The notes: a model not told the origin generated them from the sequence alone. Positions 31,232 through 40,922 are shown, counted from the first letter of the stretch. The stretch: DNA of 64,000 nt from JACRCT01 sp049841135 (GCA_049841135.1 JASGHK010000004.1:2666001-2730000), one strand, 5' to 3'. Made by a program: numbers and translations.

Positions 31232-31358
31232 CGACACCCCGAGCGGAGAGGCGAGCAACGCGAGTCTCGAAGTCGAAGGGCCAGCCCGAAACTGCACGGA
31301 CCTTTCGGTCGGACCGTACGGATTGAGCTCCTGGTCCCTCGACAAGCTCGGGGTGTCG
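31232..31358. mobile_element. 127-bp element with 13-bp perfect terminal inverted repeats (MITE-like)
   Basis: The ends are CGACACCCCGAGC and its exact reverse complement. Between them lies 101 bp of non-coding sequence with further short palindromes (CGGTCGGACCG). The right arm shares GACAAGCTCGGGGTGTC with the repeats at 5536-5592. It lies between two converging genes. No transposase is nearby; target-site duplications are not obvious. It could be a miniature element or a paired REP-type structure. Confidence 0.5.
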
Positions 31359-31399
31359 ACTGTTCTGACCCCTCCGACGGGTCGTCGGCCAGTCCTGTG

Positions 31400-33445
31400 T
31401 CAGCGCGGCTGGCCAGTCCTGGCGAGACTGCCCTGCGCAGCGACCCAGCCTTCAGTCGCGAGGTCCAGCCCGGGCGCAGGGAAGGACTGCAGCGCCCCGC
31501 CGACGACCGCCGACCAGCGACCGTTGACGAGCGCCGCGGTGCCGGTGAGGAAGCCGGGGAGCTCGCAGGCGAAGACCTCGGTGGCGCCCGGCCCGTACTC
31601 GCGCAACGTGTGGATAGGCGGCTCGCCGCCGGGCCCATACCCCGGCGCGGTCACCGTGAGCAGGGTGTCGCGCGAGGTGAGCATCGCCGTCCCGCGCACG
31701 CCCTCGTCGGCGACGTGGGCGGCCCATCGCTCCGCGCCAGTCGCTGGATCGGCGGCCTTGAGCAACCGCGATGGAGACGATCCGGTCCACTGGTTGTCCC
31801 AGAACCAGACGTCCTTCGACCCGGCGACGATCTCGCCGTAGTAGGAGACGCTGGGGCTGACCACCCGCTGGTCCGCACCGGTCGCCGGATCGACCGACGT
31901 CAGGAGTGGAGACCGGTAGACGAGCAGCCCCGCTTCGCGCGACAGGCCGAAGGGGTGGCCACCCGCTTGCGTCGACCAGCGCAGCTGCCCGTCGGGGTCC
32001 ACCGAGAGGAGCTCGCCGGACGAGGCCCAGCAGCCGTAGGCGGAGACGAAGGTGTTTCCTTCCGCGTCGGCCACGTATCCGTAGAAGTGCCCGTCGCGGC
32101 CCACTTTCCAGCGCACCGCGCCCGTCTTTGCGTCGAGCCCGACGAGCAGCGAGCGGTGCGACTCCTCTCCGACGACGATCGAGAGCACCACCAGCCCCTG
32201 CGCGGGGTGCGGGGTGATGCCGTTGACGCCGAACTGGCGCACGTACCAGCCGGTGTCCTCGGCCGTCAGGAGCTGGTCCAGGTCCGCCTGCCACAGCAGC
32301 TCGCCGTCGGCCATCCGCCGCGCCTCGACGATCGTCCGCGAATTGGTGAGGTAGGCGGTGCGCGTCGCCAGGTCGAGCGTGACGCTCGCCGCGTACCAGC
32401 TCCAGGCGACGGGAGCCAGGTCCCGGCGGTAGCGGACGAAGCCCTCGCGCGTGAGCGAGGTGAAGACGCCGCGGTCCTTGGCGACCTCGAGCAGATAGCT
32501 CTGTCCCTGCTCGTCCATCGTCCCCGCGAACTGCAGCCGCAAGCCTTCGTCGGGCGAGCGGTAGCTCCAGGCCGGGACCATCGGCTCGGGAGCCGGCCGC
32601 TGGCACTGCTGGAGGTGGCAGACGCCCGGGCCCTGGCACGGAGTCTCCGGGAAGCAGGGCGTGCCTTCGGGGACGGGCACCGTCACGCAACGTCCAAGGA
32701 GACAGACGTCGGCGGTGGAGCAGTCGGCCGCGCCGCACGGCGCGCCATCTGCGGCATCGGCCACCCCGCAGCCGGCGGCGGCATCGCAGGTCGCGACCTT
32801 GCACGGCTCGGACGGCGCCGGGCACTCGCCGCTGAGGTCCGCGTGGGCGCAGCCGGACCCGGGCTCGCACGAGTCGCGCGTGCAGGCGTTTCGGTCGTCG
32901 CAGTCCACCGGCCGGCCCACGCACTCACCGGCCGAGCAGCGGGCCTCGGAGAGACAGGCGTTGACGAGCGTGCAGCCGGTGCCGTCGGCGAGGACCGTGT
33001 CCGCGCAGGTGCCCGCGACGGCGTCAAAGGCGACCGAGTGGCAAGCGGCGGCCGCAGGGCATTCGAGCGGCAGCTCGGCCCGCCCGGCAATCGCCACCAC
33101 CCCATCGCCCACCTCGGACCGGACCTGGACGATTCCGTTGAAGTCGCCCGGAGCGGTCGGGGCGAACGTCACGGTGACCACGACACTGCCCGCCGACTCG
33201 AGGTCCACGCGGGACGGTTCGACCGAGAGCGGGGCCTGGCAGGTGAGGTCGACGTGGAGCGGCGCGCGACCGGCGTTGCGGATCCCGAAGGTGCGCTGCA
33301 CGGGATAGCCGAGGAAGGTCCTGGGCAGCGCGAGCGAGGCGGGCTCGAGGACCAGCTCGCCTTCGGCGGCCGCGGTCTGCGGGTCGGAGCAGGCGGCCAG
33401 TGACAGCAGCGCGAGGAGTGGCGCGCAGAGGCGGCGTGAGGCGGA
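31400..33445 (-). CDS. Secreted lipoprotein: ASH-like, Cys-rich and PQQ-propeller domains
   Basis: A 681-residue lipoprotein (signal ending LLSLAAC; GGAG 7 nt before ATG 33445). Residues ~30-130 look like a HYDIN/ASH or choice-of-anchor beta domain (FLGYPVQRTFGIRNAGRAPL). Residues ~135-290 have ~30 Cys in EGF-like spacing. Residues ~300-680 carry blades of a PQQ-type beta-propeller, with repeats such as GLDAKTGAVRWKVGRDGHF, SVDPDGQLRW and AADPATGAERW. Such proteins are typical of myxobacterial surfaces, and a binding role is likely. It converges with the CFA-like gene and is divergent from the next large lipoprotein. Confidence 0.82.
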   Translation of the reverse strand, partial: SASRRLCAPLLALLSLAACSDPQTAAAEGELVLEPASLALPRTFLGYPVQRTFGIRNAGRAPLHVDLTCQAPLSVEPSRVDLESAGSVVVTVTFAPTAPGDFNGIVQVRSEVGDGVVAIAGRAELPLECPAAAACHSVAFDAVAGTCADTVLADGTGCTLVNACLSEARCSAGECVGRPVDCDDRNACTRDSCEPGSGCAHADLSGECPAPSEPCKVATCDAAAGCGVADAADGAPCGAADCSTADVCLLGRCVTVPVPEGTPCFPETPCQGPGVCHLQQCQRPAPEPMVPAWSYRSPDEGLRLQFAGTMDEQGQSYLLEVAKDRGVFTSLTREGFVRYRRDLAPVAWSWYAASVTLDLATRTAYLTNSRTIVEARRMADGELLWQADLDQLLTAEDTGWYVRQFGVNGITPHPAQGLVVLSIVVGEESHRSLLVGLDAKTGAVRWKVGRDGHFYGYVADAEGNTFVSAYGCWASSGELLSVDPDGQLRWSTQAGGHPFGLSREAGLLVYRSPLLTSVDPATGADQRVVSPSVSYYGEIVAGSKDVWFWDNQWTGSSPSRLLKAADPATGAERWAAHVADEGVRGTAMLTSRDTLLTVTAPGYGPGGEPPIHTLREYGPGATEVFACELPGFLTGTAALVNGRWSAVVGGALQSFPAPGLDLATEGWVAAQGSLARTGQPR

Positions 33446-33594
33446 CATCGCGGTCTCCGGGGTGCGGGAGCCCGGCCAGGACTGCAAGACCGGGGCTCAC
33501 TGCAACGCCTTGATTTCTGGCTCCTTCAACGGGTGGCAACCGCGAAAAGTTGGAAGCGCGGCCTCGAAAAGTCGTCGCGTCGCGGACACACTTC

Positions 33595-33623
33595 TTGTTG
33601 AAGGGATGCACCAACGGTACAGT
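33595..33623 (+). promoter_or_regulatory. Sigma-70-like promoter
   Basis: TTGTTG, a 17-nt spacer, then TACAGT, ending 46 nt before the lipoprotein start at 33670. Spacing is ideal and each box differs from consensus at one or two positions. It lies in the 224-bp divergent gap. Confidence 0.5.
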
Positions 33624-33669
33624 CCCGCGCCACACCGTCCGAGAATTCGGACCACGGGAGAGGGGCACC

Positions 33670-36054
33670 ATGAAGAAGCTTGGCATCGTGTGGCTCGAGG
33701 CCTGCCTGCTGTCGGCGCTGCTCGGCCTCAGCGGTTGCATCACTCCGGTCGAGGGCGGCGAGGACGCCTCCTTCGACGAGCCCGACTCGGCGACGCCCGA
33801 GGCCACCGACGACGCTAGCACCCCGATCCGCGCCGACGCCGCCGAGCCCGGGCGCGACGCGTCCGTCGTCCCGCCGCTCCACATCACCAGCGCCGACCGG
33901 ATCCGCGGGACACTGGACCAGCCCATCGAGCTGGCCCTCACCGCCGCGGGAGGCGCGCCGCCCTACGCCTGGACGCTGAGCCCCGTCTCGCTGCTGCCGG
34001 TGGGCTTCACCTTCTCCAGCGACGGCGTGCTGCGCGGCACGCCCCACGCCACCGGGCACTTCCCGTTCGGCGTCTCCGTCTCCGACACCTCCGGCCGCAT
34101 CGCCTCCGCGACCGTGGAGGTCTACGTCGCCGAGGCCGTCGCCAACGACGTGTGCATCGCGGCGACCCCGCTCGACCTGTCCACCGGCGCCACGACGGTG
34201 CTGGCGACGCTCGAAGGAGCGGTCGCCGACGGCGTGGCCCAGGCCTGCCAGCTCGACGCCTCGTTCGCCGACGTCTTCTACTCGTTCTCGCTCCCGGCGG
34301 CCTCGAAGGTGCTGGTGTCGTCCACCGCCTCCGTCTCTTTGATCCGCGACGGCTGCGGTCCGTGGGCGGACCCGCTCGTCTGCGATCACGGGTTCGAGCA
34401 GCTGCTCCCTCCGGGCGACTACCTCGTCGCGGTGACGGGGCCCGCCGCCGGCTTCCGCCTCGACGTCAAGGTCACCCCGCAGCTGGGCGACTCCTGCCAG
34501 GACATCATCCCGCTCGACCTCTCGAGCGGGCAGGCCACCGTCACGGGGAACTTCGCCGGCGCCAAGTCGGACTTCACCCTCACCTGCGGCTACAGCTCGT
34601 CGGGAGCGGACCGGGTGTTCTCGTTCGAGCTTGCCGCGGATGCCGACGTGCGCGTGCGCGACCAGAGCTACGGCAACGTCAAGACCATCCGTACCGGCGA
34701 CTGCCCCGGCAAGGTCTCCCTCGGCTGCTCGGAAGGCAGCGGCGACCTGTTTCTGCTCAACCTCAAGGCCGGTAAGTACGTGCTGATCGTGAAGAACTAC
34801 TACGGCAGCGAGAACACCTTCTCCCTGACGGTGACCACCTCCGGGCCCACGCTGCCCCCGAACAACGACACCTGCACCGGCGCCACGCCCCTGACGCTCG
34901 TGAACAACAAGGTCAGCTTCTCGGGGAGCCTGCTGGGGGCCACCTACGACACCGTGCCCTCCACCTGTGGCTCGACGAACGCGGACGTCTACTACTCGCT
35001 CAACCTGGCCTCGCCCTCGACCCTCGCCGTCTCGTCCAGCAGCACCGCCTCGGTGGAGGTGCTCTCCGGCAGCTGCACCAGCCTCGCGTCCGAGGGCTGC
35101 GGCGACTACAGCTATGGCGGCCTGTGCCTGGACGACCTGCCGGCGGGCCCATACCTGCTGCGGGTCGGCTCACCGTACTCGAGCTCGATGGGCGGCTCGT
35201 TCGCCTACACCCTCACCCGCTCCGACCCGCTCCCGGCGCCTGCCAACGACACCTGCGCCGCGCCGTCCGACCTGACCTTCAAGTCCGGCACGGCGACGGC
35301 CAGCGGCCAGCTCGCCAAGGCCGCCAAGGACTTCACCCTCTCCTGCTCGGGCAGCACCGGGCTGCACGACGTCGTCCACGCCTTCACCCTGACCGAACGC
35401 TCGGACCTCTCCATCGCCGTCAAGAGCACCGACTACTCCCACTTCCTGGTGGGGGTCTTGAGCGACGACTGCGAGGCCGGGACCGAGGTGGCGTGCGGCT
35501 ATGACACCGACTACCAGCCGTTGAAGAGGTGGGGCCTGGAGCCCGGACGCTACTGGGTCGTCGTCGCGGGCTATTCGAGCTACGGCACCAGCAGCTGCTG
35601 GGCTGGGAACTACTCGCTCAGCGTCACCGCCACCGCCTCACCGCCGCAGCCGGCCAACGACTCCTGCGCCGCCCCGACCGCCTACACCTTCGCCGGCCCC
35701 GGCTCCGCGACCATCATCTCCGGCTCCACCGTGGGCGCCACCGACGACTTCGGGAAGGTCAGCTGCTCGTCCTACTCCAGCGCCGGCGCCGACGTGGTCT
35801 ACGCCATCACGCTCAGCGCCAGCGCCCGGCTGCGCATCACCGCGACCACCCCGCCCAGCGGCCTCTTCTTCTACCTGACCGCGTCCTGCGGCTCGACCTC
35901 GACGCTCAACTGCTCCGGGACCTCCTACAGCTCGCCCTACGAGATCCTGACCAATCCGCTGCCGGCGGGCACCTACTACCTCGTGGTCGACAGCCTGTCG
36001 TCTTATGGCTCCGCGACGCCCTTCGACTTCTCGCTGGTGCTCGACACGCTCTGA
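33670..36054 (+). CDS. Large repeat lipoprotein with Ig-like and five PPC-like domains
   Basis: A 794-residue lipoprotein (LLGLSGC). ATG 33670 follows GGGAGAGG. After an Asp/Ala-rich linker comes a putative Ig (He_PIG-type) domain (AAGGAPPYAWTLSPVSLLPV, then SDGVLRGTPHATG). Five ~120-residue units follow, each opening with a NDxC-like motif (ANDVC, GDSC, NNDTC, ANDTC, ANDSC) and containing a Y/F-S-F/L-x-L strand; these resemble bacterial pre-peptidase C-terminal (PPC) domains. No protease domain is attached. It is probably a surface protein of adhesive or structural role. Many aromatic and Ser/Thr residues fit an exported beta fold. Confidence 0.78.
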   Translation: MKKLGIVWLEACLLSALLGLSGCITPVEGGEDASFDEPDSATPEATDDASTPIRADAAEPGRDASVVPPLHITSADRIRGTLDQPIELALTAAGGAPPYAWTLSPVSLLPVGFTFSSDGVLRGTPHATGHFPFGVSVSDTSGRIASATVEVYVAEAVANDVCIAATPLDLSTGATTVLATLEGAVADGVAQACQLDASFADVFYSFSLPAASKVLVSSTASVSLIRDGCGPWADPLVCDHGFEQLLPPGDYLVAVTGPAAGFRLDVKVTPQLGDSCQDIIPLDLSSGQATVTGNFAGAKSDFTLTCGYSSSGADRVFSFELAADADVRVRDQSYGNVKTIRTGDCPGKVSLGCSEGSGDLFLLNLKAGKYVLIVKNYYGSENTFSLTVTTSGPTLPPNNDTCTGATPLTLVNNKVSFSGSLLGATYDTVPSTCGSTNADVYYSLNLASPSTLAVSSSSTASVEVLSGSCTSLASEGCGDYSYGGLCLDDLPAGPYLLRVGSPYSSSMGGSFAYTLTRSDPLPAPANDTCAAPSDLTFKSGTATASGQLAKAAKDFTLSCSGSTGLHDVVHAFTLTERSDLSIAVKSTDYSHFLVGVLSDDCEAGTEVACGYDTDYQPLKRWGLEPGRYWVVVAGYSSYGTSSCWAGNYSLSVTATASPPQPANDSCAAPTAYTFAGPGSATIISGSTVGATDDFGKVSCSSYSSAGADVVYAITLSASARLRITATTPPSGLFFYLTASCGSTSTLNCSGTSYSSPYEILTNPLPAGTYYLVVDSLSSYGSATPFDFSLVLDTL

Positions 36055-36120
36055 CCCTCGAGGCAGCCGTCGCATTCGTCCTCCAGGGTCCCATGCGTCT
36101 CATGAGTGAGGCGCTTGAAG

Positions 36121-36165
36121 CATGGGACCTATGGGACCTATGGGACGCATAGGACACATGGGACC
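36121..36165. repeat. Five tandem copies of a 9-bp repeat (YATGGGACC)
   Basis: Five consecutive 9-nt units; the outer and inner ones read CATGGGACC or TATGGGACC, the fourth is degenerate (CATAGGACA). It lies in the 215-bp gap between two converging genes and is not in a credible ORF. Confidence 0.75.
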
Positions 36166-36269
36166 CGCTGGCCGCGACCGACCGCGGCCACTGCGGGCGG
36201 CTACGGCATCCGCCCAGCGCATTCCGGTCGCTGCATCGACCAATCCGGCGATCGCAGCCAAGAAGCGCG

Positions 36270-37718
36270 TCATCGCCACTGCCAGAAGTAGTTCGGCCGA
36301 TCGGTCACCGAAAGCACGAACTGGCGGTAACGCTCCACTGCCTCGGACGGAAGGCCCTGAAGAGCCTCGCGATAGAAGGGTAACGAGGCCAGCTCCGAGC
36401 GCGCCCGGCGGTGATCGCGGTTGACATGGGCGAAGTGCGTCGAGGCGAAATAGGCGTCGGCTACGGGGTTGTGCAGCGGCCCCAGCGGGCTGCGCAGCCG
36501 ATAGAACGCAAAGAACGAGAGCCCATTCACCTCGAGCTGCGCGAGCACCGAGAACGCCAGCACGACCAGCACCGGCACCGCGCGCACGGCCGCAGCGCGA
36601 GTCAGCTCCAGACATCTCTCGACGAGGAAGACGAAGGGCACCGACGCCACCGGCAGCACGAAGAGCAGGTAGCGCGGGCCGTAGCACCACTCGCCCTTCC
36701 AGGTCTCCATGGTGCCGATGGCCAGCCAGAAGAGAGCGACGATGCCGGCGATCAGGCCCAGCTCGAACCGATGGTCTCGGTACATCCGCAAGAGCCCGGC
36801 GGTGGCCAACGCGAGCAGCGGAAAGGCCACGAACACGCTTCTCTGCACGTCGAAGGCGAAGCCCCAGAGCCCCTCGGCCGCGTGGAAGGGCAGGTGCGCC
36901 GCTGGCCTCCACTGGTGATAGCCCGTCAGCAGAGGGGAGCCGAACTTGAGCAGACAGATGAGACCGATGACGCCGACCAGGGCGATCGCCGGCCAGCCGA
37001 AGAGCACCAGGAGCCGCGGCCGTCGCAGCTTCCAGGCGAGCACGCCCAGCGCGACTGGCAGCAGCAGCACGTAGGAGATCTTCGTGAGGCAGAGCGCGCT
37101 CAGGTAGAGCCAGAAGCCGGCGGCGTCGCGGGACCTCGACTCGCGCAGGTAGCGCACGAAGTGGAGATAGAAGCCCGTGAACCCGACGACCTGGAGGACG
37201 TCGCCGCTCTGGGCACGCAGGTAGTTCCAGAGAAAGGTGGCCCAGAAGCAGGAGCCGACGAAGAGAGCCGCCGCCACGGGCCTCGACGTGTAGAGGCGCG
37301 CGACCCTGTAGAGGAGCAGACCGAGCCAGAGCGAGAGCAGCAGGTTGGTGACGTTCAGGCCGACGAGGCGCGCCGGGCTGTCGAGGAGCGGCAGGGCGCC
37401 CGTGACGAGCCACTCCACGGCCAAGGCGGGCACGTACGCCAAGCCATTGAGGATGCCGTGCTTCGAGTAGAGCTTGCCGTCCCGTGGATTCGCGACCAGG
37501 TACTCGCCGCGCTCGCCGCCGAACGCCGATTCCAGCTCCGGCTCGACTGCCAGCGAGCGGCGCAGCAGGAGCGCTCGGGCCTCTGCGGTCGCGGCGTACG
37601 GGTCCCCCACGTATCGCTCGCCTGGCATGGCCAGCACGCCCACCACCGCGACTGCCACCAGCAACGCGGCGAGCGTGACCCGCTCAGAGCGATCCGGCTT
37701 GGCGTTCACTGGTCGCAT
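36270..37718 (-). CDS. Multi-pass membrane glycosyltransferase-like protein (PMT/ArnT-type)
   Basis: A 482-residue protein with roughly ten hydrophobic segments and a soluble C-terminal ~70 residues. The first periplasmic loop has an acidic pair in a GERYVGDPYA context after TM1, and LYSKHGILNGLAYVPALAVE follows, as in GT-C (dolichyl-phosphate-sugar) transferases. Such enzymes move sugars from a lipid carrier to lipid or protein. The start at 37718 was chosen as the ATG next to the basic region before TM1; the open frame extends to 37799. It converges with the previous lipoprotein. Assignment to a subfamily is not supported. Confidence 0.68.
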   Translation of the reverse strand: MRPVNAKPDRSERVTLAALLVAVAVVGVLAMPGERYVGDPYAATAEARALLLRRSLAVEPELESAFGGERGEYLVANPRDGKLYSKHGILNGLAYVPALAVEWLVTGALPLLDSPARLVGLNVTNLLLSLWLGLLLYRVARLYTSRPVAAALFVGSCFWATFLWNYLRAQSGDVLQVVGFTGFYLHFVRYLRESRSRDAAGFWLYLSALCLTKISYVLLLPVALGVLAWKLRRPRLLVLFGWPAIALVGVIGLICLLKFGSPLLTGYHQWRPAAHLPFHAAEGLWGFAFDVQRSVFVAFPLLALATAGLLRMYRDHRFELGLIAGIVALFWLAIGTMETWKGEWCYGPRYLLFVLPVASVPFVFLVERCLELTRAAAVRAVPVLVVLAFSVLAQLEVNGLSFFAFYRLRSPLGPLHNPVADAYFASTHFAHVNRDHRRARSELASLPFYREALQGLPSEAVERYRQFVLSVTDRPNYFWQWR

Positions 37719-37927
37719 GCGAGGGTCTCTCCGAGAGCCGGAGCCTAGCGTAGCGGGAGTCCCCCGGCTCTGCCGCGGAGGCAGCGTCCAGTTCGGCACC
37801 TATCGGCGGCAGACAGGCCCGAAGGTTCGGTGCAGCCGACTCTCAGCCTCGGCGCCACGGGCAGCAGAGCCAACGAGTTCCTGGCGCCCTCCCGTCCTGC
37901 GTCGGCGCGCGTGCTCTCACTTCGCTC

Positions 37928-39202
37928 TCATGGCGTCGACAGCTCGCCGGTCTTGGCTACCCTCTTGAGCCAAGCGACGGTCGGAGTCGCGCTCCGCTCG
38001 AGCGTCTGCAGATCCACCCGATACAGCCCGAAGCGCGGGCCCAGCCCCTCCAGCCACTCGAAGTTGTCCATCAACGACCAGTGGAACCAGCCGCGCACGT
38101 CGGCGCCTTCGCGCAGCAGATCGCGCACGACCTTGAGGTGGTCGTACAGGAACCAGCTGCGCCGCTCGCCCTTGGCGTCCGCCAGCCCGTTCTCGGTCAC
38201 GTACAGCGGCACGCCATAGCCCCTCATCTCGGCGAGCAGCTGGGCGAAGCCCTCGGGGTGGTACTCCCAGCCCAGGTCGGTCAGGCCGCGCTGGGCCACG
38301 TCCACGTAGCGCACCTGCACCCAAGGCGGGCCGAGCTTCAGGCCCACGTGGATGCGGCTGTAGTAGTTGATGCCCAGGAAGTCGAGCGAGCCGCGGCCGC
38401 CGTCGATGGGGACGCTGCGCGAGAGCAGCCCCGGCATCTGCAACTTCAAGAGGCCCTGCGTCAGCGCCCGCGGGACGGCGTGGTTGTAGAGCTCGTGCGA
38501 GCTGCGCGCGACGAGGCGGTCGATGGGGCTCAGCCGCCGCAGCGGGGCCAGGGCGATGGCGTTGTGGGCGATGCCCACCGGCACGCCCGGGGTCAGCTCG
38601 GAGAGCGCCGCGCGGGCGACGACGTGGGCGCGCATCAGGTTGGCGGCGGCGTCGGCGAAGAGCGTCAGGTCCTTCACCGCCGGCGGCATCTGCGCGTCGA
38701 CGAACCCGCCGAGCAGGAAGACCATCGGCTCGTTGAGCGTGCACCACCAGCTCACCAGCCCCTTGAGCTCCTGCGCGACCCGGCGGGTGAAGCGCTCGAA
38801 GGCGTCGATGAATCGGGGGCCGATCCACGGCGTCCGGGCGTGGAACCAGCGCGGGTGGGTGAAGTGGTGCAGCGTGACCATCGCCCGGATGCCGCGGCGG
38901 GAGAGCGACTCGAGCATGCGGCGGTACTGCGCCAGCGCCGCGTCGTCGAAGCGCCCCGGCTCGGGCTCGATGCGCGCCCACTCCACCGAGAGGCGGTAGG
39001 CCGACAGCCCCGCGGCCTGCAGGAGGTCGAAGTCCTCCTCGAACCGGTTCCAGTGGTCGACGGCGCGGCCGCAGGGCGTCTTGGTCCTGCCGGCCCGCTC
39101 CCAGTCGGTCCAGTCGTTCTCGATGCCGCCCTCGATCTGGTAGGCGGCGGTCGCGGCGCCGAAGACGAAGGACTCGGGGAAGTCGCGCGCGGGCTCGGCC
39201 AT
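37928..39202 (-). CDS. Glycoside hydrolase family 1 beta-glycosidase
   Basis: A 424-residue (beta/alpha)8 retaining glycosidase. N-terminal SFVFGAATAAYQIEGGIEND, acid/base Glu in WCTLNEPMVF, and nucleophile Glu in LYVTENGLAD are all present; NYYSRIHVG is also typical. Length is slightly under the usual 440-470. No signal peptide, so it should act in the cytoplasm on imported di- or oligosaccharides. ATG 39202 lies 7 nt after the stop of the Ser/Thr kinase upstream, so both may be on one transcript. No sugar transporter is adjacent. Confidence 0.93.
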   Translation of the reverse strand: MAEPARDFPESFVFGAATAAYQIEGGIENDWTDWERAGRTKTPCGRAVDHWNRFEEDFDLLQAAGLSAYRLSVEWARIEPEPGRFDDAALAQYRRMLESLSRRGIRAMVTLHHFTHPRWFHARTPWIGPRFIDAFERFTRRVAQELKGLVSWWCTLNEPMVFLLGGFVDAQMPPAVKDLTLFADAAANLMRAHVVARAALSELTPGVPVGIAHNAIALAPLRRLSPIDRLVARSSHELYNHAVPRALTQGLLKLQMPGLLSRSVPIDGGRGSLDFLGINYYSRIHVGLKLGPPWVQVRYVDVAQRGLTDLGWEYHPEGFAQLLAEMRGYGVPLYVTENGLADAKGERRSWFLYDHLKVVRDLLREGADVRGWFHWSLMDNFEWLEGLGPRFGLYRVDLQTLERSATPTVAWLKRVAKTGELSTP

Positions 39203-39209
39203 GGCTTCT

Positions 39210-40412
39210 TCAGCTTTCCTTGCCGAGCGCCGCCTCGAGCAGCTCGGGGGAGACGATGACCGACGGCTCCTCGCCGGGTCGCACGTCCATGGGCGCGGTC
39301 GGCTCGTTCTCGCGCGCCGAGGCGGCGATGGCATCGCTCAGGCGCACGGCGACGGTGTTGTCGAGCGGGTGCGCGAAGGAGATGCTCATCGCCGGGTCGG
39401 TGGGCTCGGAGGCGACCTTGGCCGCGCTCTCGAACCCGGACTCGATGGCGTCGGTCAGGTCGAGCTGGCCCAGGCTCGGGGGCCGCGGCTCGGCCGGCTC
39501 GGCGCGGTCCCGCCAGACGCGGACCAAGCGGCGCAGCTCGTCGGCGCGCGGCGCGGGGTGGGCCTTGAGGAACAGGTCGAGCTCGGTCGCCAGCGCCGCC
39601 GGGCTCTCGATGCGGTCCGCCGGCTCGATGCTCGTCGCGCGCTGGATGATCTCCGAGAGCTCGCGGGGCAGGTCCGGCCGCCACTCGGTCGCCGGTGGCA
39701 GCCCCACCCGGCAGACCTGGTGCACCAGCGTGAGCATCTCCTCGACGGCGTCGAACGGGCGGCGCCCGGTGCACAGCGCGAAGAGCGTCGCGCCCAGGGC
39801 GTAGACGTCGACGCGGCCGTCCACCGAGCCGTTGCGCAGGTACTCGGGCGCCATGTAGCGCAGCTTGCCGCGACGCTTGTCGACCTGGGTCGTCGCCAGG
39901 GTGCAGGTGGCGCGGGCGATGCCGAAGTCCAGGATGCGCACCGTGCCGGTGAGATCGACCATCAGGTTGTCGGGCGAGATGTCCCGGTGCACCAGGCTCA
40001 ACGGCTGGCCGTCGCTGCCGCGCTCCTGGTGGGCGTAGCGCAGCCCCTCACAGGCCTGCGCCACCAGCTCGGCGGCGAGCGAGGGCTGCAGCGCGGCGTG
40101 GTTGGCGCGCAGGCACGCCTGCAGGGTGAGGCCGTCGACGTACTCCATCGCCAAGAAGTAGGTGCCCTCGCACTCGCCGCCGTCGAGCAGGCGGACGATG
40201 TTCGGGTGGTCGAGCTTCTGTAGCAGCTGCAGCTCGTCGAGGAAGCGGTCGACCATCGCGCGGTCGTTGGCCAAGGTCTCGTGCAGTCGCTTGACGACCA
40301 GCGGCTCCGGACGGTCGTCGGCGTGGGCGAACCAGACGTCGCCCATGCCGCCGGCGCCGATGCGGCGCTCGAGGAGGTACTTGCCGAGGCGAAAGGGGGT
40401 GTTGGCCGGCAT
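39210..40412 (-). CDS. Hanks-type serine/threonine protein kinase
   Basis: A 400-residue soluble kinase. Glycine loop IGAGGMGDVW (residues 18-27), ATP-site Lys41 in VVKRL, catalytic loop HRDISPDN (142-149), DFG at ~162-164 and APE-type MAPEYL. HRDIS in place of HRDLK is common in myxobacterial kinases; the missing Lys after HRD may change activity. Residues ~285-400 are an acidic tail without recognised domain or transmembrane helix. It lies directly before the GH1 gene on the minus strand. Confidence 0.92.
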   Translation of the reverse strand: MPANTPFRLGKYLLERRIGAGGMGDVWFAHADDRPEPLVVKRLHETLANDRAMVDRFLDELQLLQKLDHPNIVRLLDGGECEGTYFLAMEYVDGLTLQACLRANHAALQPSLAAELVAQACEGLRYAHQERGSDGQPLSLVHRDISPDNLMVDLTGTVRILDFGIARATCTLATTQVDKRRGKLRYMAPEYLRNGSVDGRVDVYALGATLFALCTGRRPFDAVEEMLTLVHQVCRVGLPPATEWRPDLPRELSEIIQRATSIEPADRIESPAALATELDLFLKAHPAPRADELRRLVRVWRDRAEPAEPRPPSLGQLDLTDAIESGFESAAKVASEPTDPAMSISFAHPLDNTVAVRLSDAIAASARENEPTAPMDVRPGEEPSVIVSPELLEAALGKES

Positions 40413-40477
40413 GCGCGCAGTCTCCCGCGGCGCTCACCAGGCTGACAAGCAGGAGGCGCGGACAGAGCGGTGCTCCG

Positions 40478-40922
40478 TCATCGCCGGGCACGCACCTCCA
40501 CCGAGACGACGACCTCCTGCTGGTCGTTGAGCGGCAGCTTGAGCGCGGTGGCCTCGGCCAGAGCCCCGGGCTCCGCCACCGGGCGCGTGCGCGGGTTGAC
40601 GACACGCTGGTCTCCCTTGAGCTCGTGCCATCCGGAGATCGCCGCGATCAGGGCCAGCAGCGCGGCGAGCGCCGCGAGGATGGCCCCTGCCCGGCTGCGC
40701 TCCTCGACGACCTCGGCGGCCGCCTGCTGCGCCTCGACTACGCGCTTGTGGCCGCGCTCGAGGAACTGAAGAAGCTGGGCCGTCAGCCGCGCCTCGGCCT
40801 CTCGGCGCTCGAGGCCTGCCGCGGCGGCTTCGTCCGGCTTCTCGGCGAGCTCGGCCTGACGCGCGAAGGCGGCCTGCCAGCGCTGCGCGGCCGAAAGGAT
40901 CTCGCGGACCCTCGATCCGGCG
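40478..40922 (-). CDS. Coiled-coil protein with one transmembrane helix; start codon not identifiable
   Basis: The minus-strand frame ending at TGA 40480-40478 reads as a coherent protein. It begins with an Ala/Glu/Arg coiled coil (REILSAAQRWQAAFARQAEL, with further heptads), followed by one hydrophobic helix (GAILAALAALLALIAAISGW) and a soluble tail ending DQQEVVVSVEVRARR. No ATG, GTG or TTG exists in any minus frame between the YdeI stop and this coding region, nor upstream in its own frame. An unrecognised frameshift or missing 5' sequence is likely. The opposite strand is also open, so the strand call is moderately secure. Confidence 0.45.
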
